64,000 nt of DNA from an uncultured Bacteroidales bacterium (GCA_934699095.1 CAKUVI010000003.1:276524-340523); one strand, 5' to 3'. Shown: positions 1 to 8,716, numbered from the stretch's first letter. Translations and numbers: made by a program. The notes: generated by a model from the letters alone, not told the origin.

Positions 1-1007
1 AGGAATTGGTCAGCGCGGCAAAAAGATGCAATGTCACTGCAATCATCGCTTCTGATATGGCCGTGATAAGCTATGCCATGAAAATAGGCGTGGAAATCCA
101 CCTATCCACCCAATGCAACGTGACCAACATAGAGGCCGTTGAATACTACTCCAAGTTCGCAGATGTGATAGTGCTCGGAAGAGAGTGCAACCTCAGACAA
201 GTCGCAGATATCTGCTCGGAAATTGAACGACGGAATATTGTTGGCCCTAAAGGCGAGAGACTTAAAATCGAAATGTTTGTCCACGGTGCACTCTGTATGG
301 CGGTTTCCGGAAAATGCTACCTCAGCTTGGACAATTTCAACTACCCTGCCAACCGTGGCGCCTGCCTGCAACCCTGCCGCCGCGCCTATAAGGTTCAGGA
401 TGCTGAAAATGAGATTGAACTTCTGATTGACAACAAATACATTATGTCGCCAAAAGACCTTTGCACTATCGGTTTCTTAGACAAGATTGTGAAAGCTGGT
501 GTTTCCGTGTTGAAAATCGAAGGTCGCGGCCGCTCGCCAGAGTATGTGAAAGTTGTTACAGAATGCTACCACGAAGCTTTGCAAGCCATCAGCAACGGCA
601 CGTTCGACAGAGAGAAAACCGACGCTTGGATGACACGTCTCCGCAGTGTGTATAACCGCGATTTCTGGGACGGTTATTACCTTGGCCGCAAAATGGGCGA
701 ATGGACCGAGCGTTATGGCTCACAAGCTACCCGCGTGAAACTTCACGTAGGAAAAATCACCAACTACTTCGCCAATATCAACGTAGCAGAAGTATATATG
801 GAGACCGAATCCTTGTCTGTTGGCGACGAAATCCTTGTCATCGGTCCTACCACAGGCGTTTACAATGACAAAATAACTGAAATAAGAGTGGACGACAAAC
901 CGGTTGAAACTGTTGAGAAAGGTGTCTATTGCTCAATAAAGACAAAATCTCTGGTACGCAGAGGCGACAAGGTTTACAAATGGATTGAGGTTGCCGACGA
1001 ATTTTGA
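1..1007 (+). CDS. U32 peptidase-family protein (5' end outside window)
   Basis: The open frame runs in from the left edge. The first possible start inside the window is a TTG at base 6 that interrupts conserved sequence, so the true start lies upstream and about 335 C-terminal residues are visible. The U32 signature is clear near visible residues 89-108 (EMFVHGALCMAVSGKCYLS), followed by a second cysteine pair in GACLQPCRR. The C-terminal 85 residues form the small beta-domain seen in many U32 proteins. Despite the name, characterised bacterial members such as RlhA and TrhP take part in hydroxylation of rRNA or tRNA, so an RNA-modification role is more likely than proteolysis. Which subgroup it belongs to cannot be told from a partial sequence. 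A strong hairpin terminator follows the stop. Confidence 0.85.
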   Translation, partial: ELVSAAKRCNVTAIIASDMAVISYAMKIGVEIHLSTQCNVTNIEAVEYYSKFADVIVLGRECNLRQVADICSEIERRNIVGPKGERLKIEMFVHGALCMAVSGKCYLSLDNFNYPANRGACLQPCRRAYKVQDAENEIELLIDNKYIMSPKDLCTIGFLDKIVKAGVSVLKIEGRGRSPEYVKVVTECYHEALQAISNGTFDREKTDAWMTRLRSVYNRDFWDGYYLGRKMGEWTERYGSQATRVKLHVGKITNYFANINVAEVYMETESLSVGDEILVIGPTTGVYNDKITEIRVDDKPVETVEKGVYCSIKTKSLVRRGDKVYKWIEVADEF

Positions 1008-1027
1008 TTTTCACCTTTATATATAAT

Positions 1028-1058
1028 AAAAAAGGCGGTCAATCGACCGCCTTTTTTC
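1028..1058. terminator. Bidirectional intrinsic terminator
   Basis: GGCGGTC and GACCGCC pair around a 4-base loop, flanked by six A on the left and six T on the right. It sits between two convergent genes and can stop transcription from both. Confidence 0.9.
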
Positions 1059-1075
1059 TATTGTAGTGTCCTAAG

Positions 1076-3352
1076 TTACTTAACGATGAACTTTTGGATA
1101 TTGCTGCCATTTGTTGTATTCAAATGGAGGAAGTAAACACCCTTTGCAAAATCGTTCACAGAAATTTGGTATTTCTGAACGCCACCGTCGTGGTTGATTT
1201 GTTCAGTATAAACTGTTCTGCCTGTAAGATCAACGATTTCAGCAGAAATTGTCTGAGCGTCAGCACTTACTTCAATTGTCATGTTTGTAACTGCCGGATT
1301 AGGATAGATGTTTACGTCAAAATCTTCAATATTGTTGATACCTGTGTTTTCGCCCCAATATTGGAATTCAAAACCAGTGCCTTGGTATTTGTTATCAGAA
1401 GCGAAGCGGATTTTGAATCTGCCTGTCTGAGCACCTGCAAGCATAACGGTAGGAACATCTGCAGTATAGTAGCTGACTGGGAGGTTATTGATATCATAGT
1501 GGGCGATAAGTTCGCGAGTTTGAGCGTTCTTATAATAGTAAATATCTACAAAATCACCAGATTTAAGATCAAACTTATTGAAGGTATAGATGAGACGGTT
1601 TGTATATTTGAGGTTAAGATCATACTCACAAACGTTAGAAGCGCGGTATTCGTCATCGCTGATAGCGTTGTTTGGCTTGTCGGTGAGAATAGCGGTTTGG
1701 TCTGTAAGTGTCAAGTTTGTACAAGCGGCCTTGCTGAAGCTGTTAACTCTATAGCTCAACACGAAGCCGTAATCGGTTTCAGAATTTGCAGTAGATGTGA
1801 AGACAACGAGAACGCTGTCAGCATTTACTGTAATGGCAGCAGGAAGTTGGTTGCCTGTGAAATCACCTTGTGTGCCACCATCGAGGTTAGTGTAATCGCT
1901 GCAAGCAGCCATAAGATAATTGCCGCTATACTCTTGTTTGATACCGGAAGCAGTTGTACCGCCGTTGTAGATTGTAACTTTGTCGCCGGCTTTAACTTTA
2001 AGTTTATCGAAGCTCAAAACATAAGATGTTGCATCCGGACAAGCGAGAATCCATTGACGATTTGAGTTTTGGGCATATTTCATATTGCCTGCGCCATCGC
2101 TGATAGTACCGAAGCTTGCTGTAACGCGTTTGAAGCTTTCAGCTGGTTTAGCAATTGCTGCAGAATCAGGCATAAGGTTGATCATCATAGCGTTAGAGCC
2201 AGCCTCGTTGAATGTACCGGAGCTGTGGGTGTTCTGTTTGTTGATGAGATACCAACCGTTATCTTGGCCAGCCCAACCCCAGTTAACATGGAAATAGGTA
2301 GCGTTACCGATAGTTGTGTAACCGTCAACGATCCATGCGTGACCGCCAGCAGAAGCACTGCGACCTGAGAAGAACAGAGGACGACGTGCATCCAATTCTG
2401 CTTTTGCCTTATTTTCCCACAAATACATCAATGAGTCGTTTGAAATAACATCGTTGATGTTTTGGAATTGAGAATTTGAATTGAAGAAGAAGTTATTTTG
2501 AAGAGCGGCCATAGCATATTCGGATTGAGTACCAGAGCCATCCCAGCCATAACCCATACGTGTAGAAACACCGCAATGATAGATCAATTTTGAAAGCTCA
2601 CCGTCATATTGGGTAAGTGAGTTTGCCATTGCATCATAGTCATAGTTGGATGCGCTGTAGTTAACAGTTTGTGCGGGATAAGTATAGATAACTTCACCTG
2701 TTTCATCATCATATTCACGTGGAATATAAGAAACGATACCATAACCGTTTTCAGGATAACGGTAATAGAAAAGGATATTGGTCATAGTGAGGGCCACACA
2801 ACCAACAGGGGTGTGGAAATCGTCGTCGTATGAATTCTTTGGATTGTAAGGGCAGCTTGTGTTGTAATATTTTTCCTGAGTCCAGCGGGTTGTAACCAAA
2901 GGTTCAACTGCAGGAGCGCCCTTTGTTGAGAAAGGTTTGAAATCGCTTGCAAGGTAGTGGTTCCAGGAATTACGAACCTTGAGTGCACTTTCAGGGTTAG
3001 TAAGAAGTCTGGAGATGTCTTGCTTATACTGTTCTGTGTACAAGTCTGCGCCAGTACCTTTTGTGAAGTTGCTTTCCAAAGAGAAGGCCAATACAGGGTT
3101 AGCCAGATCTGTTGCAGAAACAATCATGAAGCCTTGGTTTCCAACCTTGAATTGATAATAGACAGGAGTGCCGTCAACAGAATACTCGGTATTCACTAAA
3201 ACGATCTCCATCTGGTTAGCTCTTGTAGCACCAACTCGTTCGGTGAGGAAGTTTTTAGATGCTTTCATTGCATCTTCCACGGGAATTACGTTAACTGCGT
3301 AACTCATCATGATAAACATCAGTAAAGATGCCAAAAGTGTAATTTTCTTCAT
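1076..3352 (-). CDS. Secreted C10 (streptopain-like) cysteine protease with CUB-like domains and T9SS type A sorting domain
   Basis: A 758-residue secreted protease. Residues 1-19 form a signal peptide. An inhibitory Spi-type propeptide spans about 22-130. The C10 catalytic domain covers about 150-390, with the nucleophile Cys185 in TPVGCVALTM, His338 in GGHAWIVDGY, and the NWGWAGQDNGWY block after it. Two related beta-rich segments (about 400-530 and 540-665) resemble CUB-like domains. The last 80 or so residues, starting at VNIYPNP and ending KFIVK, are a type A sorting domain, so the protein should cross the outer membrane by T9SS and be anchored or released. Family relatives are streptopain of Streptococcus pyogenes, periodontain of Porphyromonas gingivalis and interpain A of Prevotella intermedia. 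It stands alone, with its own promoter and terminator. The family assignment is secure; substrate unknown. Confidence 0.92.
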   Translation of the reverse strand: MKKITLLASLLMFIMMSYAVNVIPVEDAMKASKNFLTERVGATRANQMEIVLVNTEYSVDGTPVYYQFKVGNQGFMIVSATDLANPVLAFSLESNFTKGTGADLYTEQYKQDISRLLTNPESALKVRNSWNHYLASDFKPFSTKGAPAVEPLVTTRWTQEKYYNTSCPYNPKNSYDDDFHTPVGCVALTMTNILFYYRYPENGYGIVSYIPREYDDETGEVIYTYPAQTVNYSASNYDYDAMANSLTQYDGELSKLIYHCGVSTRMGYGWDGSGTQSEYAMAALQNNFFFNSNSQFQNINDVISNDSLMYLWENKAKAELDARRPLFFSGRSASAGGHAWIVDGYTTIGNATYFHVNWGWAGQDNGWYLINKQNTHSSGTFNEAGSNAMMINLMPDSAAIAKPAESFKRVTASFGTISDGAGNMKYAQNSNRQWILACPDATSYVLSFDKLKVKAGDKVTIYNGGTTASGIKQEYSGNYLMAACSDYTNLDGGTQGDFTGNQLPAAITVNADSVLVVFTSTANSETDYGFVLSYRVNSFSKAACTNLTLTDQTAILTDKPNNAISDDEYRASNVCEYDLNLKYTNRLIYTFNKFDLKSGDFVDIYYYKNAQTRELIAHYDINNLPVSYYTADVPTVMLAGAQTGRFKIRFASDNKYQGTGFEFQYWGENTGINNIEDFDVNIYPNPAVTNMTIEVSADAQTISAEIVDLTGRTVYTEQINHDGGVQKYQISVNDFAKGVYFLHLNTTNGSNIQKFIVK

Positions 3353-3398
3353 ATTCTATAGAATTTTATTTATAATTATTCTTTACGTAATATAGCCG

Positions 3399-3406
3399 CA
3401 AAAATA
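3399..3406 (-). promoter_or_regulatory. -7 promoter element of the C10 protease gene
   Basis: On the minus strand this reads TATTTTTG, matching the Bacteroidetes -7 consensus TAnnTTTG, about 47 bases before the ATG. A TTTG lies upstream at 3422-3425 with a shorter than ideal spacing. Confidence 0.6.
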
Positions 3407-3441
3407 CAAAAAACAAAAATACAAAAGCATTTTGCATTCAT

Positions 3442-3473
3442 AAAAAAAAGCGACCTTTTTTTTGTCGCTTTTT
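3442..3473 (-). terminator. Intrinsic terminator downstream of the OYE-family gene
   Basis: AAAAAGCGAC (3445-3454) pairs with GTCGCTTTTT (3464-3473). On the minus strand the stem is followed by eight T. It lies just after the stop of the oxidoreductase gene. Confidence 0.8.
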
Positions 3474-3481
3474 GGGAGTGT

Positions 3482-4729
3482 CTATCTGTTATTTTCGATT
3501 TTCAATTCCGCTTTTTCAATCTCTCTTTGAAGGTTATGCGGTAGGTTTTCTTTCATGCACTGATGGCATTTCATATCAAGAGTGTACATCCTTCCGATGC
3601 AATAATTAGAGTGTTTGCAGCCGCTTTTGGTCACCTCTCCGGAGTGTAGTTTGTTGACAAAATCCGTGTCGTGAACCAGTGCCCTACCCATCTGGAATGC
3701 GACGAAACCTGAGTCGAGAACTTTTTCCATATCTTCCTTTTTAACCATACCGCCCACATAGATAAGCGGGAGTTTAAGTGCGTTGCGGAATTTCATTGCT
3801 GTATCGTAGAAATACGCATCCTTGTAAGGAACGGTAGGGATTACTATTCTGCCACCGATATGCAATCCGAGTTTCAGCCACCAGAATTTTTTCATGTCCA
3901 TATAGTGGGCGAGGGTTTTGAGAGGCATGGCACCGCGCATCACCTCCATCGGCGCTTTGCTGACGAACCCGGCGGTGAGCACAAGCGCATGTACGCCAAG
4001 TCTTTCGAGCTCCTGCGCAACCTTTATGCATTCGTCAACTTGAATACCACTCCTGAACCCGTCATACATATTGGTTTTCACCACTATGGCCATATCGTCT
4101 TTGGCTTCCTGCATAACCCTGGAGATCACCATACGCATGAATCTCATTCTGTTTTCGAGGCTGCCGCCGAACTCATCCTTGCGATGGTTGGTATATGGCG
4201 ACAGAAATTGGCTGATAAGATAGCCGTGTCCAGCGTGCACTTCGATGCAGTCGAAGCCGGCGCGCCGGCACAGATCAACGGCCTTCCCGAAATCATCCAC
4301 TATCTGGTTAATGTCCTGCTTGGTCATCTTGCGAGTGAATGTAGGGGAATAGAGGTTGAAACGACCCGACGGTGAGAGCGGTTTTTCACCGCATGTTGAC
4401 CTGTGAGTCATGTTACCGCAGTGTCCGATCTGTATCGAGGCTTTTGCACCTTCGGCGTGGATTGCGTCTGTCATGGCCTTGAGCTCCGGCACTATCTCCT
4501 CCCTCAACCATAACTGACCGTCGAACGACAAACCGCTGCGGCTCACTGATGCATAAGCCACAGTGGTCATCCCTATCCCGCCCTTCGCAACAGCGGTGTG
4601 GTAGTCAACCAACATCTTTGTCGGACGGTTTCCAAAAGCCATATTTTCGAAAGCTGCCGAACGTATTGTTCTGTTCCTCAATGTTATAGGACCAATCTGA
4701 CAAGGTGTGAAAATTGTAGATTCTATCAT
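3482..4729 (-). CDS. Old Yellow Enzyme-family NADH:flavin oxidoreductase
   Basis: 415 residues with an FMN-binding TIM barrel. Family landmarks are the N-terminal FTPCQIGPITLRNR, the catalytic block around EVHAGHGYLISQFLSPYTN followed by EFGGSLENRMRF, and the phosphate-binding GGMVKKEDM and FVAFQMGRALV near the end. It lacks the C-terminal FAD/NAD domain of 2,4-dienoyl-CoA reductase, so it is the single-domain type. Unusually, four cysteines cluster after the barrel (CKHSNYC ... CHQC, about residues 370-395), which could bind a metal or Fe-S cluster; that is inference. Substrate is unknown; the family reduces activated C=C bonds. The gene is 10 bases downstream of tatD and probably shares a transcript with it. 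Confidence 0.85.
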   Translation of the reverse strand: MIESTIFTPCQIGPITLRNRTIRSAAFENMAFGNRPTKMLVDYHTAVAKGGIGMTTVAYASVSRSGLSFDGQLWLREEIVPELKAMTDAIHAEGAKASIQIGHCGNMTHRSTCGEKPLSPSGRFNLYSPTFTRKMTKQDINQIVDDFGKAVDLCRRAGFDCIEVHAGHGYLISQFLSPYTNHRKDEFGGSLENRMRFMRMVISRVMQEAKDDMAIVVKTNMYDGFRSGIQVDECIKVAQELERLGVHALVLTAGFVSKAPMEVMRGAMPLKTLAHYMDMKKFWWLKLGLHIGGRIVIPTVPYKDAYFYDTAMKFRNALKLPLIYVGGMVKKEDMEKVLDSGFVAFQMGRALVHDTDFVNKLHSGEVTKSGCKHSNYCIGRMYTLDMKCHQCMKENLPHNLQREIEKAELKIENNR

Positions 4730-4739
4730 TGTTTTTGTA

Positions 4740-5519
4740 TTAAATTAATTTCGGAAAAACGGTAATTGCGTTTTCTGTGGTCTGCTCCATCACGGTCTGC
4801 ACTGAAACTCCGAATACTTCAGCCACTTTTTGTGCAATCAAAGGGATATAGCTGCTTTCATTCGGAGTACCGCGATGAGGTGTGGGGGCCAAGTAGGGAG
4901 CATCGGTTTCAAGCACGATATTTTCTAATCCCACAACAGGCAGCAATTCCTGTAGTTTGTTGTTCTTGAAGGTCACGATGCCTCCCACGCCTATCATGAA
5001 GCCGTGTTTTTTGGCCCACTCGGCCTCTTGTATTCCGCCTGAAAAGCAGTGCAGAACGCCCTTGACGCTTCCCACATATTTGTTCAGAATGGGAATGGCT
5101 TCACTGTAGGCATTGCGGATGTGCAGAGAGAGAGGCTCCTGACGGTCACGCGCCCAGTCCAGCTGGCGCCTGAACACGATCTGCTGCTCCTGTTCGAAAT
5201 CCCTGTCATAGTAATAATCCAAGCCGATCTCCCCTATGCCAACATAGTTTTTGTCATCAATATGGTTTTCCAATTCAGCCAAAACCTCTTCATAGTTCTC
5301 CCTCACATCTGAAGGGTGAAGACCCACAAGTCCATACACATTTTCAGGAAACAGGTCAACAGCCTCGGCGATGAGTGGAGGTGTAAGACCATCAACACCG
5401 GCAAGTATGATCTTTTCCACCTTGGCATTTATGGCGCGGTTAATAACCTCTTCCAAGTTTTCGGGATAATACTCCCTGTAGAGATGGGAATGTGTGTCAA
5501 CAAAAAAATTGTTATTCAT
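4740..5519 (-). CDS. TatD-family metal-dependent hydrolase
   Basis: 259 residues from the ATG at 5519; longer readings add 32 residues that overlap the upstream gene and have no family match. Metal-binding motifs of the TatD amidohydrolase fold are present in order: DTHSHLYREYY at the N-terminus, GEIGLDYYYDRD, LHIRNAYSEA, GVLHCFSGG, and ETDAPYLAPTPHRG near the C-terminus. Family members are cytoplasmic 3'-5' exonucleases acting on DNA or RNA, or related phosphoesterases. The start is 2 bases from the stop of the upstream barrel gene and the stop 10 bases before the OYE gene, indicating one operon of barrel, tatD and oxidoreductase. This sharing of a transcript does not point to a shared function. 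Confidence 0.9.
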   Translation of the reverse strand: MNNNFFVDTHSHLYREYYPENLEEVINRAINAKVEKIILAGVDGLTPPLIAEAVDLFPENVYGLVGLHPSDVRENYEEVLAELENHIDDKNYVGIGEIGLDYYYDRDFEQEQQIVFRRQLDWARDRQEPLSLHIRNAYSEAIPILNKYVGSVKGVLHCFSGGIQEAEWAKKHGFMIGVGGIVTFKNNKLQELLPVVGLENIVLETDAPYLAPTPHRGTPNESSYIPLIAQKVAEVFGVSVQTVMEQTTENAITVFPKLI

Positions 5520-5521
5520 AA

Positions 5522-6034
5522 TTAAAAACGATATCTTACTCCGAAGGCGACATTGAAAAGATTTGTGGCAAAATTGCCTTGTCTTAAACCGAAGACGTTT
5601 ATCATAGGACGCCAATCAAGGCTCAAGTTGAGCGGAATATTGAATTTATACTCAAGTCCCAACTGTCCGCCAATGGGAATGCCGAAACGGCTGTAACCCA
5701 TAAGGTCGTAATATTCTCCATAGCCGTAGCTGATGCCGGCGGCTACACCGATATACCACCCGAAACCATACTTGAGTTCACGCAGCCAGTCGTATGCCGC
5801 AACAGCCTGCAAACGACCGTAGCGATAGATCTCTGTCCCGGTTTTTGTATTCACTATCCTATGGGTGATGAACGGAGTGACACCAAGATCCACTTCCAAC
5901 ATATTGCCGCCTAACAAGTGCTGGTAGGAAGCCTCAAGATTGTAGCCCACCCTCGCACCGATGGCTCTCGGCTGCGCGTTTAATGTGAACACCACGGCAG
6001 ACATGACAAACAAAAAAACAATTGCTCTTTTCAT
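5522..6034 (-). CDS. Small outer-membrane beta-barrel protein
   Basis: 170 residues with a signal peptide (residues 1-20, cleaved after LNA). The mature part consists of alternating hydrophobic/polar strands rich in Gly, Tyr and Phe and ends in VRYRF, with the terminal aromatic residue typical of outer-membrane barrels. It is clearly paralogous to the gene at 6139-6639: both begin the mature protein with QPRAIGARxG, then SYQH, and both carry a FNIPLNL(S/T)xDWRPMINV block near the C-terminus. Function is not known. It appears to be the first gene of an operon with tatD. Confidence 0.8.
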   Translation of the reverse strand: MKRAIVFLFVMSAVVFTLNAQPRAIGARVGYNLEASYQHLLGGNMLEVDLGVTPFITHRIVNTKTGTEIYRYGRLQAVAAYDWLRELKYGFGWYIGVAAGISYGYGEYYDLMGYSRFGIPIGGQLGLEYKFNIPLNLSLDWRPMINVFGLRQGNFATNLFNVAFGVRYRF

Positions 6035-6055
6035 AGATTTTAATGGAATTTACAT

Positions 6056-6098
6056 TAAAAAACTCTGTTAACATCCATATATAGAATGTTAACAGAGT
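6056..6098 (-). terminator. Intrinsic terminator between the two barrel genes
   Basis: A perfect 13-base inverted repeat, ACTCTGTTAACAT (6062-6074) and its complement (6086-6098), with an 11-base loop. On the minus strand it is followed by a run of T. It would stop transcription of the upstream barrel gene, so the two paralogues are separate transcripts. Confidence 0.85.
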
Positions 6099-6138
6099 CA
6101 TAGCTTTTAACTTATTCGGCTTGTCCGAAATTCATATT

Positions 6139-6639
6139 TTAGTGGAATCTGTAACGAAGACCAACACCGAAGCTATACAAACCAGCATATGGTCTGTAAT
6201 AGGTGTTGTTGAATCCCAACACGTTAATCATTGGGCGCCAGTCGATTGTAAGGTTCAATGGAATGTTGAATTGCCATTCAAAACCGATCTGACCACCGAT
6301 ATTAACACGGAATGGAACAACATCATAATATCTGTAAGCAGAACCGAAACCGAAACCGATACCTGCACCAGGACCTACGAACCAATTCCAGATACCTTTG
6401 ATATTGAATGTCCAGTCGAACATAGCGTTGATATCAGCATATCCCCAGTTGTAACCATTGTAATTTGACCACAAACCGGAAACACCTGCAGTGAGGTCGG
6501 TGTACAAATTAGAAGTGATAGAATGTTGATATGAGAATTCTTCATTCCAACCCAAACGGGCACCAATAGCGCGAGGTTGTGCGAAACCTGCAACGGCAAA
6601 AGCGCCGAGAATTACTAATGTAGTTAAAACTTTTTTCAT
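6139..6639 (-). CDS. Small outer-membrane beta-barrel protein, paralogue of the next gene
   Basis: 166 residues with signal peptide MKKVLTTLVILGAFAVAGFA. The mature protein starts QPRAIGARLGW and ends LRYRFH. Predicted strand pattern and the shared motifs with the gene at 5522-6034 mark it as a tandem duplicate that has diverged. Near the C-terminus NIPLNLTIDWRPMINVLGF matches its neighbour closely. Eight-stranded size is plausible for 145 mature residues. No enzymatic or binding motif is seen. It has its own promoter and terminator. Confidence 0.8.
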   Translation of the reverse strand: MKKVLTTLVILGAFAVAGFAQPRAIGARLGWNEEFSYQHSITSNLYTDLTAGVSGLWSNYNGYNWGYADINAMFDWTFNIKGIWNWFVGPGAGIGFGFGSAYRYYDVVPFRVNIGGQIGFEWQFNIPLNLTIDWRPMINVLGFNNTYYRPYAGLYSFGVGLRYRFH

Positions 6640-6667
6640 ACTCTTTTAGTTTTAAAATGTTGAACTG

Positions 6668-6675
6668 CAAAAATA
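6668..6675 (-). promoter_or_regulatory. -7 promoter element of the barrel gene
   Basis: Minus-strand TATTTTTG, 29 bases before the ATG; no convincing -33 element in the AT-rich sequence above it. Confidence 0.55.
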
Positions 6676-6816
6676 TATTTTTTTTATTATGTTCGATTTT
6701 TTTTGAAATTATAGATATAAACAACTAAGATTTAATAATCTATGAGTGTTAAAGATTGTTAACAAACGAGTTGTGGGATTTTTCAAATTTGAATCCAATA
6801 TAATTAACATTTTGCC

Positions 6817-6842
6817 GAGACGCGCCATGACACGTCTCTACT
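6817..6842. repeat. Dispersed palindromic repeat, copy 1
   Basis: GAGACGCGCCATGACACGTCTC with CTAC-like edges: an imperfect inverted repeat of the family also found at 10715, 14937, 47296 and 52332. It sits between atpC and the barrel gene. The rest of 6640-6867 shows nothing but AT-rich sequence and a 14-base palindrome (6852-6865). Confidence 0.75.
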
Positions 6843-6867
6843 GATGGGAACATGGTTTGTAAACCAA

Positions 6868-6902
6868 CAAAAAAGGGAAGCACCATGAAAAGTACTTCCC
6901 TT
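6868..6902 (-). terminator. Intrinsic terminator of atpDC
   Basis: AAGGGAAG (6873-6880) pairs with CTTCCCTT (6895-6902); on the minus strand the stem runs into six T. It follows atpC by 24 bases. Confidence 0.8.
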
Positions 6903-6925
6903 AGAGTAGTATATCGTAACAAAAT

Positions 6926-7162
6926 TTATTCTGCAAGGAGGAGAATTTTGTTGTTGCTTACCTCCACAACGCCTCCGCGAATATCGAAAAACTGTTCGTT
7001 TTGGGCTTCGTCAACGATTTTGACCTTTCCCTCGCGGAGAGCGGACACGAGAGGCGCATGTGATTTGAGTATTTCAAACAAACCGTCAATGCCGGGGAGT
7101 TGCACAAGAGAGACATCACCGGAAAAAAGAGTATTGCTTGGTGTTATAATTTCCAATTTCAT
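6926..7162 (-). CDS. atpC: F1F0 ATP synthase epsilon subunit, short form
   Basis: 78 residues that cover only the N-terminal beta-sandwich of epsilon (MKLEIITPSNTLFSGDV, then DGLFEILKSHAPLVSALREG). The C-terminal helical hairpin, which inhibits ATP hydrolysis in longer epsilon subunits, is absent; such short forms of about 80 residues are usual in Bacteroidetes. Part of the central stalk of the ATP synthase, linking F1 rotation to the c-ring. It lies 6 bases after atpD and is the last gene of the transcript, since a terminator follows. The other ATP synthase genes are not in this window. Confidence 0.93.
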   Translation of the reverse strand: MKLEIITPSNTLFSGDVSLVQLPGIDGLFEILKSHAPLVSALREGKVKIVDEAQNEQFFDIRGGVVEVSNNKILLLAE

Positions 7163-7168
7163 AGTATG

Positions 7169-8674
7169 TTATTTAGCAGCAGCAAGTTCTTTCTTACCTT
7201 TTTCAATTGCTTCTTCGATAGTGCCTACCAAGTTGAAGGCAGTTTCAGGGAGGTCGTCGAGTTCACCGTCGAGGATCATATTGAAGCCGCGGATGGTGTC
7301 TTCGATATTCACGAACTTTCCGGGAATGCCTGTAAACTGTTCGGCCACGAAGAACGGTTGCGACATAAAGCGCTGCACACGGCGTGCGCGGTGAACAGTC
7401 TTGCGGTCTTCCTCTGAGAGTTCTTCCATACCAAGAATTGCGATGATATCCTGAAGTTCTTTGTATCTCTGCAACGACTCCTTGACTCTTTGAGCTGTTT
7501 TATAGTGTTCTTCACCAACGACATCGGGAGAGAGGATTCGGGATGTTGAGTCGAGAGGATCGACTGCCGGATATATACCAAGTTCGGAGATTTTACGGCT
7601 AAGCACTGTTGTAGCGTCCAAGTGGGAGAACGTTGTGGCAGGAGCCGGGTCGGTCAAGTCATCGGCAGGCACATAGATTGCCTGAACAGATGTGATGGAA
7701 CCGCGTTTTGTAGATGTAATACGTTCCTGCATGGTTCCCATTTCGGTGGCCAATGTAGGCTGGTATCCTACAGCAGAAGGCATACGTCCGAGCAGAGCCG
7801 AAACTTCAGAGCCGGCCTGTGTAAAGCGGAAGATGTTATCGACAAAGAACAGGATGTCGCGGCCGCCGGTGGTCTCATCGCCGTCACGGTAGCCTTCAGC
7901 CACTGTCAGTCCAGACAAGGCAACACGGGCACGTGCTCCGGGTGGTTCGTTCATCTGACCGAACACGAGAGTCGCCTGTGATTTTGCAAGTTCCGCCATG
8001 TCAACCTTCGACAAGTCCCAACTGCCTTTCTTCATGCTTTCCACAAATTCGTCGCCGTATCTAATGACGCCAGACTCAAGCATTTCACGCAGGAGGTCGT
8101 TACCTTCACGGGTGCGCTCTCCAACACCGGTGAACACCGTGGTGCCGCCATAGTTTTTGGCGATATTGTGAATCATCTCCATAATCAAGACTGTCTTGCC
8201 CACTCCGGCACCACCGAAAAGACCGATCTTACCACCCTTTGCATAGGGCTCGATAAGGTCGATAACTTTGATACCCGTGTACAAAACCTCTTGTGAAGTT
8301 GAAAGATTATCGAATGTCGGGGGCATTCTGTGTATGTCACTGCGTTTTTTTGACTCTATTTCACCGATACCGTCGATACTGTCTCCAATTACATTCATCA
8401 GGCGACCGTTGATATTCTCGGTTGGCATGGTAATCATTCTTCCTGTTGCCACCACTTCCATTCCACGATGGAGGCCATCTGTGGAATCCATGGAAATGCA
8501 GCGCATTGTGTTCTCACCAATATCCTGCTCGCACTCCAATATCAACTTCTCACCATTTTCCTTACGGACCTCCAAAGCATCGTAAATATTGGGAAGTGTT
8601 ACATTTTCATCGAAATGAACATCCACAACAGCACCAATGATTTGGGATATTTTACCTTTGATTTGTTCTGACAT
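7169..8674 (-). CDS. atpD: F1F0 ATP synthase beta subunit
   Basis: 501 residues, full length. Catalytic beta subunit of F1, where ATP is made. The P-loop is GGAGVGKT (about residues 154-161), followed by the conserved GERTREGNDL block, SGLTVAEGYRD, the Walker B strand ILFFVDNIFRFTQAGSE and GRMPSAVGYQPTLATEMG. The C-terminal DELSEED-like motif is present as EELSEEDR. The start fits the family N-terminus (GKISQIIGAVVDVHFDE). It forms a two-gene operon with atpC under a Bacteroidetes-type promoter 35 bases upstream. The two genes are apart from the remaining atp genes, unlike the single large cluster of Bacteroides. Confidence 0.97.
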   Translation of the reverse strand: MSEQIKGKISQIIGAVVDVHFDENVTLPNIYDALEVRKENGEKLILECEQDIGENTMRCISMDSTDGLHRGMEVVATGRMITMPTENINGRLMNVIGDSIDGIGEIESKKRSDIHRMPPTFDNLSTSQEVLYTGIKVIDLIEPYAKGGKIGLFGGAGVGKTVLIMEMIHNIAKNYGGTTVFTGVGERTREGNDLLREMLESGVIRYGDEFVESMKKGSWDLSKVDMAELAKSQATLVFGQMNEPPGARARVALSGLTVAEGYRDGDETTGGRDILFFVDNIFRFTQAGSEVSALLGRMPSAVGYQPTLATEMGTMQERITSTKRGSITSVQAIYVPADDLTDPAPATTFSHLDATTVLSRKISELGIYPAVDPLDSTSRILSPDVVGEEHYKTAQRVKESLQRYKELQDIIAILGMEELSEEDRKTVHRARRVQRFMSQPFFVAEQFTGIPGKFVNIEDTIRGFNMILDGELDDLPETAFNLVGTIEEAIEKGKKELAAAK

Positions 8675-8708
8675 ATCTTATATTTATTGAGTCTATTTTT
8701 TGAGCCGC

Positions 8709-8716
8709 CAAAGATA
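8709..8716 (-). promoter_or_regulatory. -7 promoter element of atpDC
   Basis: Minus-strand TATCTTTG, an exact TAnnTTTG match, 34 bases before the atpD start codon. Confidence 0.6.

Noticed and set aside
6..8. TTG at base 6 as start of the U32 gene
   Set aside because: Frame is open to the window edge and the protein would lack the first part of its conserved domain.
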